A stretch of 64,000 bases of DNA, from NCBI RefSeq assembly GCF_040717535.1, contig NZ_JBFEFI010000001.1, forward strand, positions 744,001 to 808,000, written 5' to 3'. Shown piece after piece: positions 27,420 through 37,666 of the stretch; position 1 is the first letter of the stretch; the number at the start of each line of letters is the position of its first letter. Origin of the DNA: Thalassoglobus sp. JC818 (GTDB taxonomy: Bacteria > Planctomycetota > Planctomycetia > Planctomycetales > Planctomycetaceae). The notes under the pieces are model-generated. The model was given only the letters and a program-made list of their open reading frames with translations, was not told the DNA's origin and did not search any database. A program made the translations under genes and the position numbers.

Positions 27420-27728
27420 GTTTCGACTCCTCGATTTGTTGAAGTGCTGGCCGGAAGAACAAACGGCGAAGAACGGTCCATTGCACCAGTGACGTCAGTC
27501 AACGAAAAGCTCACGCTACTCGCCGTTGAGTTCTTTTTCAATCCGCTTGCTGTTTCAAAGACTGTCTCATCCAATCGGTGACGAAACTCACTCGTGAAAA
27601 CGTGTTGAAACTCAGTCTTCTCAAAGAAAAAAATTGCTTTGCTGCTTTCGATTCAGCAGACTCAAGTGTTGGCATTCTCAAAGATGCTGGTCGGAGGCGA
27701 AAACAAAGTCTGCAACTGAGGCGAAACG
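27420..27728. other. Divergent promoter region
   Basis: About 310 bases between the GNAT gene and the PEP-CTERM metallopeptidase, which point away from each other. Promoters for both should lie here. I see no strong consensus hexamer pair or palindrome. Confidence 0.35.
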
Positions 27729-28487
27729 ATGAATCACGCTCAATTCACGCTGCGATCTTTTCTCGTCCTGTTACTTTTGCTGTTCTTCAATTCTCAAGCA
27801 ACGGCCAACTTCATCGATGCTGTTCCAGCACGGCCCGGCGTGCAGAGTTACAGTTGGTCGGAGCCGACGACGATCATGATCTTTATCCCGGCGGGACTGG
27901 CAGGCGCGGACCGCATGAACTTCGAAATGGGCATCAACTCGGTTGCCTCCATGCTTCCGAAGATCACCGTTCAATTCAAAAATGGTGAACCTCCCGCAGG
28001 TGCCACGAACTACGTCGATGTTGACATCAAGCCGATGAACACCGACGCAGGTGGCTTTGGAGGTGGATTCGTCCCTGACCCATTTCCAACCGGTATGGAT
28101 CATGTGAACATCACTGAAGGCTTTATCGAAATCTTTGGCGGCTCACTCGGGCATTCAGCCGTGGCTCCGACGTTCATGAAGAACTTGGGCGCTCACGAAT
28201 TTGGTCATGTGTTGGGACTCGATGACGACCCACGCGCCAGCGGAATGCGCATGAATGTCATGGACCCCGACTTCAACCTGATCGATGATGGCATGGGAAC
28301 CGTAATTCGAGCTGACCCATTTGTCGGCCTTTCCAAGCGTGACAAGATGATGCTCAGCAGCCACTACATGGTTTCCGTTCCCGAACCATCGACATGGATT
28401 CTGTCGGGACTCGGTTTCTTGATCGTCGTCATTCAACAAAGATTGCAGTTTGCTCGCAGAGAGACTCTTTCGGCCGAAGAAGCGTAG
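27729..28487 (+). CDS. Exported zinc metallopeptidase-like protein with PEP-CTERM anchor
   Basis: A 252-residue protein. A signal peptide covers residues 1-27. The middle carries AHEFGHVLGLDDD near residue 155, a metzincin/matrixin-like zinc motif HExxHxxGxxD in which the third ligand is Asp, followed about 20 residues on by NVMDPDF, a Met-turn-like segment. The C-terminus is a PEP-CTERM signal: VPEPSTW, a hydrophobic helix, then a basic tail. That signal is recognised by an exosortase, which would trim it and move the protein outward; no exosortase gene is in the window. It is expected to be a secreted protease acting near the surface. GAGGCG lies ahead of the start. Confidence 0.8.
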   Translation: MNHAQFTLRSFLVLLLLLFFNSQATANFIDAVPARPGVQSYSWSEPTTIMIFIPAGLAGADRMNFEMGINSVASMLPKITVQFKNGEPPAGATNYVDVDIKPMNTDAGGFGGGFVPDPFPTGMDHVNITEGFIEIFGGSLGHSAVAPTFMKNLGAHEFGHVLGLDDDPRASGMRMNVMDPDFNLIDDGMGTVIRADPFVGLSKRDKMMLSSHYMVSVPEPSTWILSGLGFLIVVIQQRLQFARRETLSAEEA

Positions 28488-28778
28488 GCAGCGATCAATT
28501 CAAGACTCGAAAATCTCCAACCAGCCCGGTGAGTTAGTGACGAGTTCCTCGTACGGCTCAATTGACAGGTCAGGGGACTGAGAGTTCTCGTGGAACGAAG
28601 GCTTCGATAGAACTTCCCTCAGTCGGTTTGCGATGAAATTCTGTGGCGAGTATTCTCGAACGATCCCACGGCCCGCAGAAATCTTGTAACCGAAGAGTTC
28701 TCAAGTTCGGGCGTGCAAAACGCGTTGTCTGACTTTCGATATCCATTCCGCAACCGACCTCAAACGGAACACCACTCG

Positions 28779-29723
28779 ATGTCACGAATTGAACTCCTGA
28801 AGCGTGCCGGAAAACTCTTAGCCACTCGAACTCTGGCGCTCCTTGTTCTATGCACTCCAGCGTATTCCGCTGAGCCTGCAGTCGCCGACGCGGAACCTCA
28901 ACCGCTCATCGTTGCCGATGTCGTCTATGGCCACAAAGATGGTCTCGCGATGACTTTCGACATCTTCCGCCCGGATTCCAAAACGACCGGGAAACCCGCG
29001 AACGGTGCGGCGATCGCCTTCATGGTGAGTGGCGGATGGTACTCGAAGTGGGCTCCGCCGCAGCAGGCACAAGCATTCTTCCAACCCTATCTGAACGAAG
29101 GCTACACTGTGTTCGCCGTGCGTCATGGCAGCAGCCCGGTTTACGGAATTCCCGACGCTGTCTCAGATGTTCGACGGGCGATCCGTTTCATTCGGCTGAA
29201 TTCTTACGATTACGGAATCGATCCTGATCGACTCGGAGTTATGGGAATGAGCGCCGGCGGACATCTTTCGCTCATGTTGGCAACGACGGGAGATGATGGA
29301 GATCCCGCGGCAGTCGACCCTGTTCTGCGAACCGGAAATCGCGTCGCTGCTGTCGCTGCACTTGTTCCTCCATCGGACCTTCGCGTGGCTGTCTGGGAAG
29401 CAGAAGAATCGCTGCCCGCTTACCGAAACTTTCCTGCGCTTGATTTGAGCGTTGAAGAGGCTGCCAAGTATTCGCCGCTGCTGTTCGTAACCGCAGATGA
29501 TGCTCCAGCCCTGATCATCTCCGGAACACTCGACGATCTCGTTCCGCCCCGACACGGTGAATGGATCGCTGCCGAATACGAAAAGAACGGACTCGACCAT
29601 CAGTTGCTGCTGCTGGAAGCCAATCACGGTTTAAATGGCAAGCAAGGAGAAGCCTTCCAAGCTGTCATCGATTGGTTTAACGAACACCTTCTCGACTCCG
29701 AATTGGAATCAGGCAGCCAATAA
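28779..29723 (+). CDS. Exported alpha/beta hydrolase (carboxylesterase/BD-FAE-like)
   Basis: A 314-residue secreted alpha/beta hydrolase. A signal peptide ends near residue 31 (CTPAYSA). The nucleophile elbow GMSAGGHLS gives the catalytic Ser, SGTLDDLVPPRH the Asp and EANHGLNG the His, in correct order. The HGSSPVYGIPDAVSDVRRAIRFIR segment resembles the BD-FAE/acetyl-xylan-esterase-like group, which removes ester groups from plant or algal sugars. The substrate is inferred only from the family. The longer frame to 28713 was rejected because 28779 begins the signal peptide. It converges with hisB, 46 bases away. Confidence 0.85.
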   Translation: MSRIELLKRAGKLLATRTLALLVLCTPAYSAEPAVADAEPQPLIVADVVYGHKDGLAMTFDIFRPDSKTTGKPANGAAIAFMVSGGWYSKWAPPQQAQAFFQPYLNEGYTVFAVRHGSSPVYGIPDAVSDVRRAIRFIRLNSYDYGIDPDRLGVMGMSAGGHLSLMLATTGDDGDPAAVDPVLRTGNRVAAVAALVPPSDLRVAVWEAEESLPAYRNFPALDLSVEEAAKYSPLLFVTADDAPALIISGTLDDLVPPRHGEWIAAEYEKNGLDHQLLLLEANHGLNGKQGEAFQAVIDWFNEHLLDSELESGSQ

Positions 29724-29769
29724 CTCCTGAGTCGAACGTTGCGAGTGCAGAATCACTGCGAAGCCTCGC

Positions 29770-30360
29770 CTACAGCACACCTTTGGAAGATGGAACTCCG
29801 GTCTGTCGAGGATCGATAGTTACAGCAGTCCGCAGTGCTCGAGCTGTCGCTTTGAAGAAGCCTTCTGCGATGTGGTGGCTGTTCTTGCCGTGATGAAGTA
29901 CGAGATGCAAATTCATTAGCGCGTTGGCCGCCACAGCTTGCCAGAAGACTTCAACGAGCTGCGAATCAAAGGTCCCGATCTTTTCCGTTGGAATCTCATA
30001 GCTGTCGACAAACCAGTATCGACCGCTTAAATCGAGAGCGGAAGTCACCAGCGTCTCTTCCATAGGAAGCGTCATCGACCCGTAGCGTGTGATTCCCTGC
30101 TTGTCTCCGACAGCCTGTCGAATTGCCTGTCCCAAGCAGATCCCCGTGTCTTCCACTGTGTGATGATCATCGACGTCGGTATCACCCACAGCTTTGACTG
30201 TGAGGTCGAACAATCCGTGCTTGGTGAAGAGTTCAAGCATATGGTTGAAGAACCCGACACCGGTATCAATCGACGCCTTCCCTGAGCCATCGAGATCAAG
30301 TGACAGCTCGATCTGCGTCTCACCAGTGGTTCGTTGAATCGTTGCTGTGCGTTGAGACAT
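29770..30360 (-). CDS. hisB: Imidazoleglycerol-phosphate dehydratase
   Basis: A 196-residue monofunctional HisB, the usual length. It catalyses the sixth step of histidine synthesis, dehydrating imidazoleglycerol phosphate to imidazoleacetol phosphate, with two Mn ions bound by the two His-rich motifs seen here: [11 protein letters not shown] near residue 69 and the [16 protein letters not shown] repeat near 165. The N-terminal [18 protein letters not shown] is also typical. The frame is open for a further 68 codons upstream (to a TTG at 30564) and that stretch looks coding; it is discussed as a finding. No other his gene is in the window. Confidence 0.93.
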   Translation of the reverse strand: MSQRTATIQRTTGETQIELSLDLDGSGKASIDTGVGFFNHMLELFTKHGLFDLTVKAVGDTDVDDHHTVEDTGICLGQAIRQAVGDKQGITRYGSMTLPMEETLVTSALDLSGRYWFVDSYEIPTEKIGTFDSQLVEVFWQAVAANALMNLHLVLHHGKNSHHIAEGFFKATARALRTAVTIDPRQTGVPSSKGVL

Positions 30361-30635
30361 GCCGTTTTCCGAGTGTGTGTTCTTCAATTCAGTCGTCAGT
30401 GATTCGTAACGACAACCGCAGCCTTCGAACAACGTTGCAAGTGCCGGCGATTGTGGACGAATCACGATAATGCGATCGACAAGTATGGCGATCCGGGAGA
30501 TTTCGTCGACTGCTCCTGAAAGAAACCTATCGAATTCCTCACGATCAGCAAATGCACTGACCAAACGAATCGTTGGAATCGGAAATGACTTTCATTGGGA
30601 TGAGATCATCTTTACCCCATCAGCACGAAAACAGC

Positions 30636-31550
30636 TTACTGATGCACTTTCTCTGGTGCCGTCGAGAGGATGTTGAGTTGCCCGCAGCTCCCGTTCGGAC
30701 AGCGGTAGAGTGTCGGCGCAATCATGTCTTCGTCGGAAAGCTCCGTTTGGCAATAGACACACGCATTCTCCGGGCCGTCTTCTGCGTCGTCATGTCCATA
30801 GCTGTATTGAATTGATTGAGAACTGAGCTCTTCCTTCGCAGCTCGTTCTTTGGCTGTCGCGATCCGCAATTCGCCAGCTCGCTCTTCAAGCTGAGCGTCG
30901 TTCTCATCAAGCATCCAGCACAAGATCATCCCGATGAAAAATCCACTCAGGTGACACATCCATCCCACACCCGGTTCGGATGGATCGCTCGTGAAGTGCC
31001 CCCAATACTGCATTCCCAACCAGAAGGCCCCGAACAGCCACGCAGGCATCGTGAAAACAAACCCTCGAATCACAAAGAAAAAGAGCATCTTGAATTTCGT
31101 CGCCATGCCGAATTTGAATAGGTACGCACCAAACAAACCCGAAATCGCTCCACTCGCGCCAATGCACGGAATCTCAGACGAAAAGTCCAGCGACGCTTGA
31201 GCGACGCCCGAAAGAAGCCCGGAGCCGATGTAGAGCGGGGCAAATCGAAACCATCCCAAGGAAGCCTCAAGCGACCACATCAGCGTCCACATGAAAATCA
31301 TGTTGCCCAGAAAATGCATGAACCCGCCATGAATGAACATGGAGGTAAACAGGCCAACCACTTTTCCATCTGCCAGATCGGTCGGGACGCATCCCCAGTC
31401 GTTAAAAAACTGGACAGTCGTCCGCATGGTTTGGTCATCAACGCCCATCCGAGCCGTGTAGATCCAAACGTAAGCGTTGAGCACAATGAGCGCAAACCCT
31501 GTGATGGGGAGATGCTCTTTGTCGACGTTGTCGCTGAGAGGAATCAACAT
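30636..31550 (-). CDS. Rhomboid intramembrane serine protease with C-terminal zinc ribbon
   Basis: A 304-residue rhomboid. Six or so hydrophobic segments; the oxyanion-side helix FMHFLGNMIFMW carries the conserved H-x-x-x-N, the catalytic Ser is in GASGAISGLFGAYL (G-x-S-G), and the partner His is in CHLSGFFIGMIL. After the last helix, a charged, coiled-coil-like stretch of about 50 residues leads to ACVYCQTEL and RCPNGSCG, a four-Cys zinc ribbon. Rhomboids cut single-span proteins inside the membrane; the ribbon on the cytoplasmic end may hold a partner. The start was set at the ATG heading MLIPLSDN; 31607 is a possible longer one. Confidence 0.85.
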   Translation of the reverse strand: MLIPLSDNVDKEHLPITGFALIVLNAYVWIYTARMGVDDQTMRTTVQFFNDWGCVPTDLADGKVVGLFTSMFIHGGFMHFLGNMIFMWTLMWSLEASLGWFRFAPLYIGSGLLSGVAQASLDFSSEIPCIGASGAISGLFGAYLFKFGMATKFKMLFFFVIRGFVFTMPAWLFGAFWLGMQYWGHFTSDPSEPGVGWMCHLSGFFIGMILCWMLDENDAQLEERAGELRIATAKERAAKEELSSQSIQYSYGHDDAEDGPENACVYCQTELSDEDMIAPTLYRCPNGSCGQLNILSTAPEKVHQ

Positions 31551-31834
31551 GAGATCGGGGGAATCGTCTAGGTTGAGAAAATGAGACCGACAGGCTCGAC
31601 AGCCCACTTCTCAACCCTATTTCACGCCTGACGATTGCGTCGCTGACTCAACTCCGCAGACCTCCTGGAAGACGATGGACGATTCCGATTACAGCGAACA
31701 TTCCGAATGTAAACACGTCGATGAGAGCCATCACCCGCGCAGATCGCAACAAGTCACGGCGGAGCACCATCTACAAATCGCAGTGAATACAGCTCTGAGT
31801 GTCCTCGCAGCCCACTGAACTCGGGTAGAAGAGC

Positions 31835-33436
31835 TTAGTAGACATCTCGACAGTATCGCTTTTCTTTAGCAAGTCCTGAGAGAAATGCCGCTGCATCCGC
31901 TTCACTCAGCCCACCATGCTCGCAGGCGATTTCCCTCAGAGTTCGATCGACGTCCACAGCCATTCTCTTCGCATCGCCGCAGACAAAGAAGTACGCCCCA
32001 GAATCGAGCCATTGCCAGAGTTCGGCTCCACGCTCACGCATACGGTCTTGAACGTAAACTTTCTCTTGCTGATCTCGACTGAAAGCGACATCGAGTTGTC
32101 CCAACAATCCGCTGCCACGCAGACTCTCGAGTTCATCGCGATAGAGGAAATCGCACGACTCTTTCTGGTCTCCGAAGAACAACCAGTTCTCGCCAGCAGC
32201 CTTTCGAGCTTGCCGCTCCTGCAGAAATGCGCGGAAGGGAGCGATGCCCGTCCCTGGGCCGACCATAATCATTTTCGCGTGCGGATCTTCCGGAACAGTG
32301 AAGCCGTGCGACTTGTGAACAAACACGCGGACAGTACTGCCGATTGCCATTCGATCCGAGAACATTGTCGACGCGACACCTTTTCGGATCCGATTGCGAA
32401 ACTCCCAACCAACGCGACCAACCGTGAGATGAACTTGATTCGGATGAGCTTTGAGAGAGCTGCTGATTGAGTACAACCGAGGCTTCATCGTGGATAGAGA
32501 AGCTGTCAGTTCCTCGGCGGTCAGTTTCGCTGATCCAAATTGCCGCAAGAGATCCAGCACATCCCAGCCGCTGATGTCTTCGTCATCATCGATGTAGTGC
32601 TCAAGAAGTTTCGCCTCACTCAAATTCCCACACTTACCAATCATCGCCGCAAGCAAATCTTCAGTGATCTCAGTCAGGCAATAGTGGTCAGTGAGGGCTT
32701 CCACGAGCGGCACAGACTTGCCATCGATCGCGACGGTCTCATCACCGGTGGCTCGCAATTCGTTAATAATCTCAGTAACGAGTTCTGAACAGTTGGTCGG
32801 GTAGACCCCAAGCGAGTCACCAACTTCATAAGTGATGCCACTCCCGGTCAAATCGATCTCAACGTGAGAGGTTCTCTTTGCAGAGTCGCTTCCATTGAGA
32901 TTTCGAATGGCCGCAATCTTGGCCGGAAACGGATTTGCGCGGGTGTATCCCTGTTCTGCCGCAGTTCCGTTCGAAGCGGTTCCGTTACCGTTCGTTGCAG
33001 GACTCTTGCCGTTTGAGGCTCCGACGGAATTGGCGTTCAGCGAAACGAGTTCCTTGAGCTTCTTAGCCGTCGCAGACCCCCCAGGCGAGCAGAGTTTCAA
33101 ACTCTTCTCTTCTCCGTTCACGATCGCTTCAGCATAGCGTTGACAGTCGTACCCGCACGAACCGCAATCGAGTTGTGCCATCGCCGCCATCAGTTGACGC
33201 TCGACAGGACGATCTTTCGCCATCTCAAGGCGTTCGTCCATCTCAATGGACGGATCATGCCAGGGATAATCTTCTTCCTCGACTTCTTCTTCGGGAGCAA
33301 GGGGAATTGCATCCATCACAGACAAGGCGCCACCCTGATCTTGGATACCGAGCCATCCCGACAGAAATCCATCAAGCCACGCTCGCTGTTCTTCGGAAAA
33401 CGGAGCACTTTCAGGAAGCAAGGAGACAGGGGGCAT
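31835..33436 (-). CDS. NADPH-dependent flavoprotein (CysJ-like) with 4Fe-4S domain in place of FMN domain
   Basis: A 533-residue electron-transfer protein. Residues 12-27 hold a motif shared with the nitrite reductase upstream. Near residue 90 is an RnfB-type iron-sulfur domain, CGSCGYDC with a fourth Cys before SPGG. After a Gly/Asn/Ala-rich linker comes the sulfite-reductase FAD domain (PRLYSISSS, GVASTMF) and an NADPH domain (GPGTGIAPFRAFLQER, FFVCGDAKRM), ending CRDVY as CysJ does. CysJ's FMN domain is absent. It probably passes electrons from NADPH to the sirohaem nitrite reductase through the cluster. The start has GGAGG eight bases ahead; it is the last gene of the nitrate operon, 76 bases after nirA. 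Confidence 0.85.
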   Translation of the reverse strand: MPPVSLLPESAPFSEEQRAWLDGFLSGWLGIQDQGGALSVMDAIPLAPEEEVEEEDYPWHDPSIEMDERLEMAKDRPVERQLMAAMAQLDCGSCGYDCQRYAEAIVNGEEKSLKLCSPGGSATAKKLKELVSLNANSVGASNGKSPATNGNGTASNGTAAEQGYTRANPFPAKIAAIRNLNGSDSAKRTSHVEIDLTGSGITYEVGDSLGVYPTNCSELVTEIINELRATGDETVAIDGKSVPLVEALTDHYCLTEITEDLLAAMIGKCGNLSEAKLLEHYIDDDEDISGWDVLDLLRQFGSAKLTAEELTASLSTMKPRLYSISSSLKAHPNQVHLTVGRVGWEFRNRIRKGVASTMFSDRMAIGSTVRVFVHKSHGFTVPEDPHAKMIMVGPGTGIAPFRAFLQERQARKAAGENWLFFGDQKESCDFLYRDELESLRGSGLLGQLDVAFSRDQQEKVYVQDRMRERGAELWQWLDSGAYFFVCGDAKRMAVDVDRTLREIACEHGGLSEADAAAFLSGLAKEKRYCRDVY

Positions 33437-33512
33437 GATCGTCCTCCAAATTTCGTAGTACAAACTTAATTCTGTGACGTGTTATAAAATTCTTCAGGGA
33501 TCAATTCGTTCA

Positions 33513-35360
33513 CTAAGTTGCATGCACCAGCGGTTCGACAATTGAACGAAGGTCTTCCAGTTCGTGTCGATTCGCGAATTGAGCAAACGTTTCGCCTGAC
33601 TCTCGCTGATCGAGATAGTATTGAAGCAACCGCTCAATCAGGGGGGGAATGTCTGAAAACGCTACACCGGCGTACAACTGACGGCCGATTGCCTGAGCAA
33701 ATGAATAACCGCCACCCACGACGATTTCGTAGCCCTCAACCATTTCTTCGCCCTCTTCGACTTTCGTCCCGCGCATTCCGATGTCGCCAATGTAATGCTG
33801 AGCGCAACTGTTCGGGCATCCGGTGAAGTGGAGGTTAATCGGGACATCTAAATCGATTCGCTCTTCCAAATAGTTGGCCAGATACATCGCCTGACCTTTC
33901 GTATCTGCCGCAGCGAATTTGCACCCCTTGTTCCCCGTGCATGCCACGAGTCCGCTGCGAATGGAAGATGCACTCCAGTCGAGTCCGAGGTCGACGATCT
34001 CCTGCTTGACAGCTTCAAGATCTGCTTCGTCGATGTCCGGAAGGATGAGGTTCTGCCAGACGGTCAATCGAATTCGACCTGAGCCGTATTTCTCAGCGAT
34101 ACGCGCCAGCCCACGCGTCTGATTACTCGTCGACCGACCGACTGGAAAAATGACTCCGACGTAATACTTGTTGTCTTGTTTCTGTGGATGAACGCCAACA
34201 TGAGCCCATCGATCCGGCGGGAGTGGATCAACAAACCGTTCGGATTCCACGCGGGGCAGGGTGCGCCCCATCTCCTCCTCAACAGCTTTCAGGAACTTCT
34301 CGAATCCCCAATCATCGAGAACATACTTCAGCCGGGCTTTCTCTCGATCGGTCCGGTCTCCCGATCTCAGAAAAACTCTCAGTACAGCATCCGCGACAGG
34401 CACACAATCTTCGTGTCGTAACAGAACACCGGTTGAACGTGCGAAGTCTTCGTGACCGGTGATCCCCCCCAACGCCAACCGAAAATAGACTCCGGCAGGA
34501 AGCTCTTCCGATGCAAATTCTTCGGTCACCGTGACAGCTTGAAAGGCGAGATCGTTGGTCTCGTCTAGCGTTGGAATCTCGCCGCCTCCGTCAAAGCTGA
34601 TATTAAACTTTCGCGGAAGACGATAGAGGTCACGTGTATTCAAAATGTGATGGTGCATCGCCTTGGCCAGCGGAAGCGTTTCGCATAACTCGCGAGGATC
34701 AATTCCGCTCGTCGCCGAACACGTAATATTTCTGACGTTGTCCGCTCCCGACCCTTTGTTCACCAGACCGAGATCAACAAGCCCTTCGAGCAACTCACAG
34801 CCGCGGCTCGCAGGGATTTCGCGAATCTGCAAATTGGCACGAGTCGTCAGGTCGACGTATCCGCCACCGCATCGGTCCGCAAGGTCGGCAACTCCACGCA
34901 ATTGCCAGCTGGAGAGATCTCCACCAGCGATGCGAAGCCGGCACATGAACGAATTCTGATTGGGCGCGACATAAAACAACCCGTGAAACTTATAGAGGAA
35001 AACATCATCACCTTTTGGATACTTGTCTTCCGCAGCAGCTTCCCTCATCTCTGCCCACATCGAGAAGGGATCCTTCTCACGCTTGGCTTTCTCCTCTTTC
35101 GAGAGCTTCTTGCCTGCATTCAGAAACTGATTCTGAGCAACAGTCTGCACATCTTCCGGACTACTGGAGCTATCGGTGATCTTCGCCCCTTGAGGTCCGA
35201 GTTCCAAAGCCAATCCCGGCGGCCCGCCTCTCTGTACACCTGCAATTCCACTGTTTGAGATAATTGGCAGCCCTTGCACTTTGCGGGCCACGTCTGATCC
35301 CATCGCGAATCCTTGAAGGAAGTTCTTCTGAGACTCAGTAAACTCTTTCTCTGACGCCAT
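33513..35360 (-). CDS. nirA: Sirohaem 4Fe-4S nitrite reductase, assimilatory
   Basis: A 615-residue nitrite/sulfite reductase of the ferredoxin-type NirA family, which reduces nitrite to ammonium with six electrons. The sirohaem-cluster Cys residues are in CTGNKGC (C-x5-C) and [11 protein letters not shown] (C-x3-C) near residues 475 and 515. The NiR/SiR ferredoxin-like halves are seen as [16 protein letters not shown] and [17 protein letters not shown]. The first 30 residues are an extension ([13 protein letters not shown]) also found on the next gene's product, suggesting the two proteins dock or bind the same partner. It follows the nitrate reductase gene by 59 bases. Sulfite as substrate cannot be ruled out by sequence alone; context favours nitrite. 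Confidence 0.88.
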   Translation of the reverse strand: MASEKEFTESQKNFLQGFAMGSDVARKVQGLPIISNSGIAGVQRGGPPGLALELGPQGAKITDSSSSPEDVQTVAQNQFLNAGKKLSKEEKAKREKDPFSMWAEMREAAAEDKYPKGDDVFLYKFHGLFYVAPNQNSFMCRLRIAGGDLSSWQLRGVADLADRCGGGYVDLTTRANLQIREIPASRGCELLEGLVDLGLVNKGSGADNVRNITCSATSGIDPRELCETLPLAKAMHHHILNTRDLYRLPRKFNISFDGGGEIPTLDETNDLAFQAVTVTEEFASEELPAGVYFRLALGGITGHEDFARSTGVLLRHEDCVPVADAVLRVFLRSGDRTDREKARLKYVLDDWGFEKFLKAVEEEMGRTLPRVESERFVDPLPPDRWAHVGVHPQKQDNKYYVGVIFPVGRSTSNQTRGLARIAEKYGSGRIRLTVWQNLILPDIDEADLEAVKQEIVDLGLDWSASSIRSGLVACTGNKGCKFAAADTKGQAMYLANYLEERIDLDVPINLHFTGCPNSCAQHYIGDIGMRGTKVEEGEEMVEGYEIVVGGGYSFAQAIGRQLYAGVAFSDIPPLIERLLQYYLDQRESGETFAQFANRHELEDLRSIVEPLVHAT

Positions 35361-35419
35361 AACTTACACCGACATTAAGAAATTAAATCCATTAGTAATC
35401 TGACTGAGGTGTGATAACT

Positions 35420-37666
35420 TCAATGAGAACGGGTCGCTGCTGCGGAGTTTGAGTCTTTCGAAATCCGAACAGCACAGGCTTTGTACGATGGCTGTTTTGA
35501 ATACGGATCGAAGACCGCATCAGTCAGCTGATTCGTGCCCTCGTAGTGCATGGGAATAAACAGTTGCCCGGCAGAGACAGAACGGGTCAGCAGTGCCATC
35601 GCTCTCATTCTGCCTCGTTGTGATTCGATGATGACCCACTCGTTTGGACGAATTCCAAGCTTACGTGCATCGTTCGGATTCAGCTCAACGAACGGATCGA
35701 TTGGATAAAGCTTCTTGAGGACTGCGGAACGAGATGTCCGCGTTTGTGTATGCCATTGCGAAGCCGAACCGCGCCCGGTCAGAAGAACGAAGGGATACTT
35801 CTCGGAGACAGGTTCCGAGAGCGTTTTCGGAGGCTCGAACTGAAACTTCGCTCGTCCGCTCGACGTGTAAAACTTTCCGTCAGAAAACAGCCGACGCTCC
35901 TGATCAAACTCAGTCACTCCCTGCTTAAGAGGCCATTGAATTCCGCCGTTTGCCTCAATCATCTCGTAGTCTTCAATCCCTGTGATGTCACAGGGCATAT
36001 CACGTGTGCATTCCTTCAGAAGCTGAAAGACCTTCTGCGGCGAGTCCCAGTTCGCGAACATCTCTCCGCAACTGTACGACTCGGCAATGAGCCGAAAGAT
36101 GCTGAAATCGGAAAGTGCTTGCCCCGGTGCCCGACGAACTTTCTTGATGACTCCAAATCGCCGTTCGGAATTGACGAACGTCCCTTCCTTCTCGCCCCAT
36201 CCAGCAGCTGGCAGAACGAGATCGGACATTTGTGCTGTCTCGGTATCGTGATACATATCCTGAACGACAAGAAAATCGAGTCGGTCGAGAATGTCTCTCG
36301 CGAGGTTCTGATTGATCCACGAGTGAGCTGTGTTCGTGCAAATGACCCACAGCCCGCGAATCTTCTTCTTCAAAATCCCTTCCATGATCTCGTTGTACGC
36401 CCAGCTCCCTTCATTCGGGATGCGCTCGGCGTCGATCTTCAAGATGGAAGCAACTTTCTTTCGGTGCTCAGCGTTTCCGAAGTCGTGTCCGCCGAGCAAA
36501 TTCGTCGTGTTGCTGAACAACCGCGATCCCATCGCGTTACATTGTCCGGTGATCGAGTTGGCTCCGGTTCCGGGTCGTCCAAGACTTCCGGTCATTAGTG
36601 CAACGTTGATGATTGATTGAGCAGTCCGAACGCCTTGATAACTCTGATTGACGCCCATCGTCCACCAGAAACTGCATCGCTTTCGCTCGTGAATCGTCTC
36701 GGCGAACCGTTCGATCTGCTCGGGCTTTAAGCCTGTTTCCCCAGCGACACGAGAGACCGTAAAGTCTTCCACAAAGGCTGCGAATTCATCGAATCCTTCA
36801 GTCGAGTCCGAAACGAATTTCTGATCGATCCATCCATTCCGAATCAGTATTCGGGCGACGCCGTAAAACAACGTTTGGTCTGACTTCGGAGCGATCGCGA
36901 GATGCTGCGTCGCGTACATCGCTGTTTCCGTCGACCGTGGATCGATGACGATGATTTCCGGAGAACAGCGATTTCGCATAACCCGTTCCCACATGATCGG
37001 GTGGGCAATGCAAGGATTGGAACCCACAAACGTCAGGCAGTCTGACTCTTCAAAATCTGCATACGTATAAGGCGGAGCATCGAAGCCGAAGGCTTGTTTG
37101 TAAGCTACTACTGCTGTTGCCATACATTGGCGGGTGTTTCCATCGCCGTGCTTGATCCCCATTCCGAACTTGGTCAGCGCCCCAAGGAATGCCATTTCCT
37201 CGCACGGGATTTGGCCGGTGCTGAGAAAGGCGACGGAATCCGGACCATGTTCTTTTTGAATCGATTGAAAGCGACTCGTGAACTCACGCAACGCGACTTC
37301 CCAGTCAACGGGAACAAACTCGCCGGAGGCATTCTTCAGAAGAGGAGTCGTCGCCCGATTGGGAGCATCGAGAACGGTAAGTGCTTCCCAGCCTTTCGGG
37401 CATGCCATCCCGAGATTGACCGGATACTCGGTTGTGGGCGTCAAATTGATTCCAACGTTGTCCTTTAGATGAACACGCAAACCACAACCGGTTGAGCAGT
37501 AACCACAGACCGTTTGAGTGGTCCCGTTGGGAGCGAGCGTGGCCGGGACTTGTCCGAGGCCATGAATCCCCGGTTCCCGTAGGAGTTCTCGAGTTAAGAC
37601 TCCATCCTTTTGATGGAGCAAAGAGAATCCTGGAAGCTTACGAAGTTGATCGATCAGGGTTGTCAT
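35420..37666 (-). CDS. Molybdopterin nitrate reductase, assimilatory Nas/Nap type
   Basis: A 748-residue Mo-bisPGD oxidoreductase. The 4Fe-4S site is [12 protein letters not shown] with the fourth Cys in GMACPKGW (about residues 52-85). The predicted Mo ligand Cys is in [17 protein letters not shown], as in Nas and Nap enzymes. Later segments are [32 protein letters not shown] and the C-terminal domain with [13 protein letters not shown] and [27 protein letters not shown], typical of nitrate reductases. There is no Tat signal, so it is likely cytoplasmic. It reduces nitrate to nitrite. Its ATG overlaps the stop of the upstream Fe-S/membrane subunit by four bases, and AGGAGG precedes it. Confidence 0.88.
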   Translation of the reverse strand: MTTLIDQLRKLPGFSLLHQKDGVLTRELLREPGIHGLGQVPATLAPNGTTQTVCGYCSTGCGLRVHLKDNVGINLTPTTEYPVNLGMACPKGWEALTVLDAPNRATTPLLKNASGEFVPVDWEVALREFTSRFQSIQKEHGPDSVAFLSTGQIPCEEMAFLGALTKFGMGIKHGDGNTRQCMATAVVAYKQAFGFDAPPYTYADFEESDCLTFVGSNPCIAHPIMWERVMRNRCSPEIIVIDPRSTETAMYATQHLAIAPKSDQTLFYGVARILIRNGWIDQKFVSDSTEGFDEFAAFVEDFTVSRVAGETGLKPEQIERFAETIHERKRCSFWWTMGVNQSYQGVRTAQSIINVALMTGSLGRPGTGANSITGQCNAMGSRLFSNTTNLLGGHDFGNAEHRKKVASILKIDAERIPNEGSWAYNEIMEGILKKKIRGLWVICTNTAHSWINQNLARDILDRLDFLVVQDMYHDTETAQMSDLVLPAAGWGEKEGTFVNSERRFGVIKKVRRAPGQALSDFSIFRLIAESYSCGEMFANWDSPQKVFQLLKECTRDMPCDITGIEDYEMIEANGGIQWPLKQGVTEFDQERRLFSDGKFYTSSGRAKFQFEPPKTLSEPVSEKYPFVLLTGRGSASQWHTQTRTSRSAVLKKLYPIDPFVELNPNDARKLGIRPNEWVIIESQRGRMRAMALLTRSVSAGQLFIPMHYEGTNQLTDAVFDPYSKQPSYKACAVRISKDSNSAAATRSH

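Noticed and set aside
27023-27574. 183-codon minus-strand ORF
   Set aside because: It overlaps the GNAT gene in another frame; GNAT motifs are intact, so this is a shadow.
35744-36598. 284-codon plus-strand ORF opposite the nitrate reductase
   Set aside because: Antisense shadow of a conserved enzyme.
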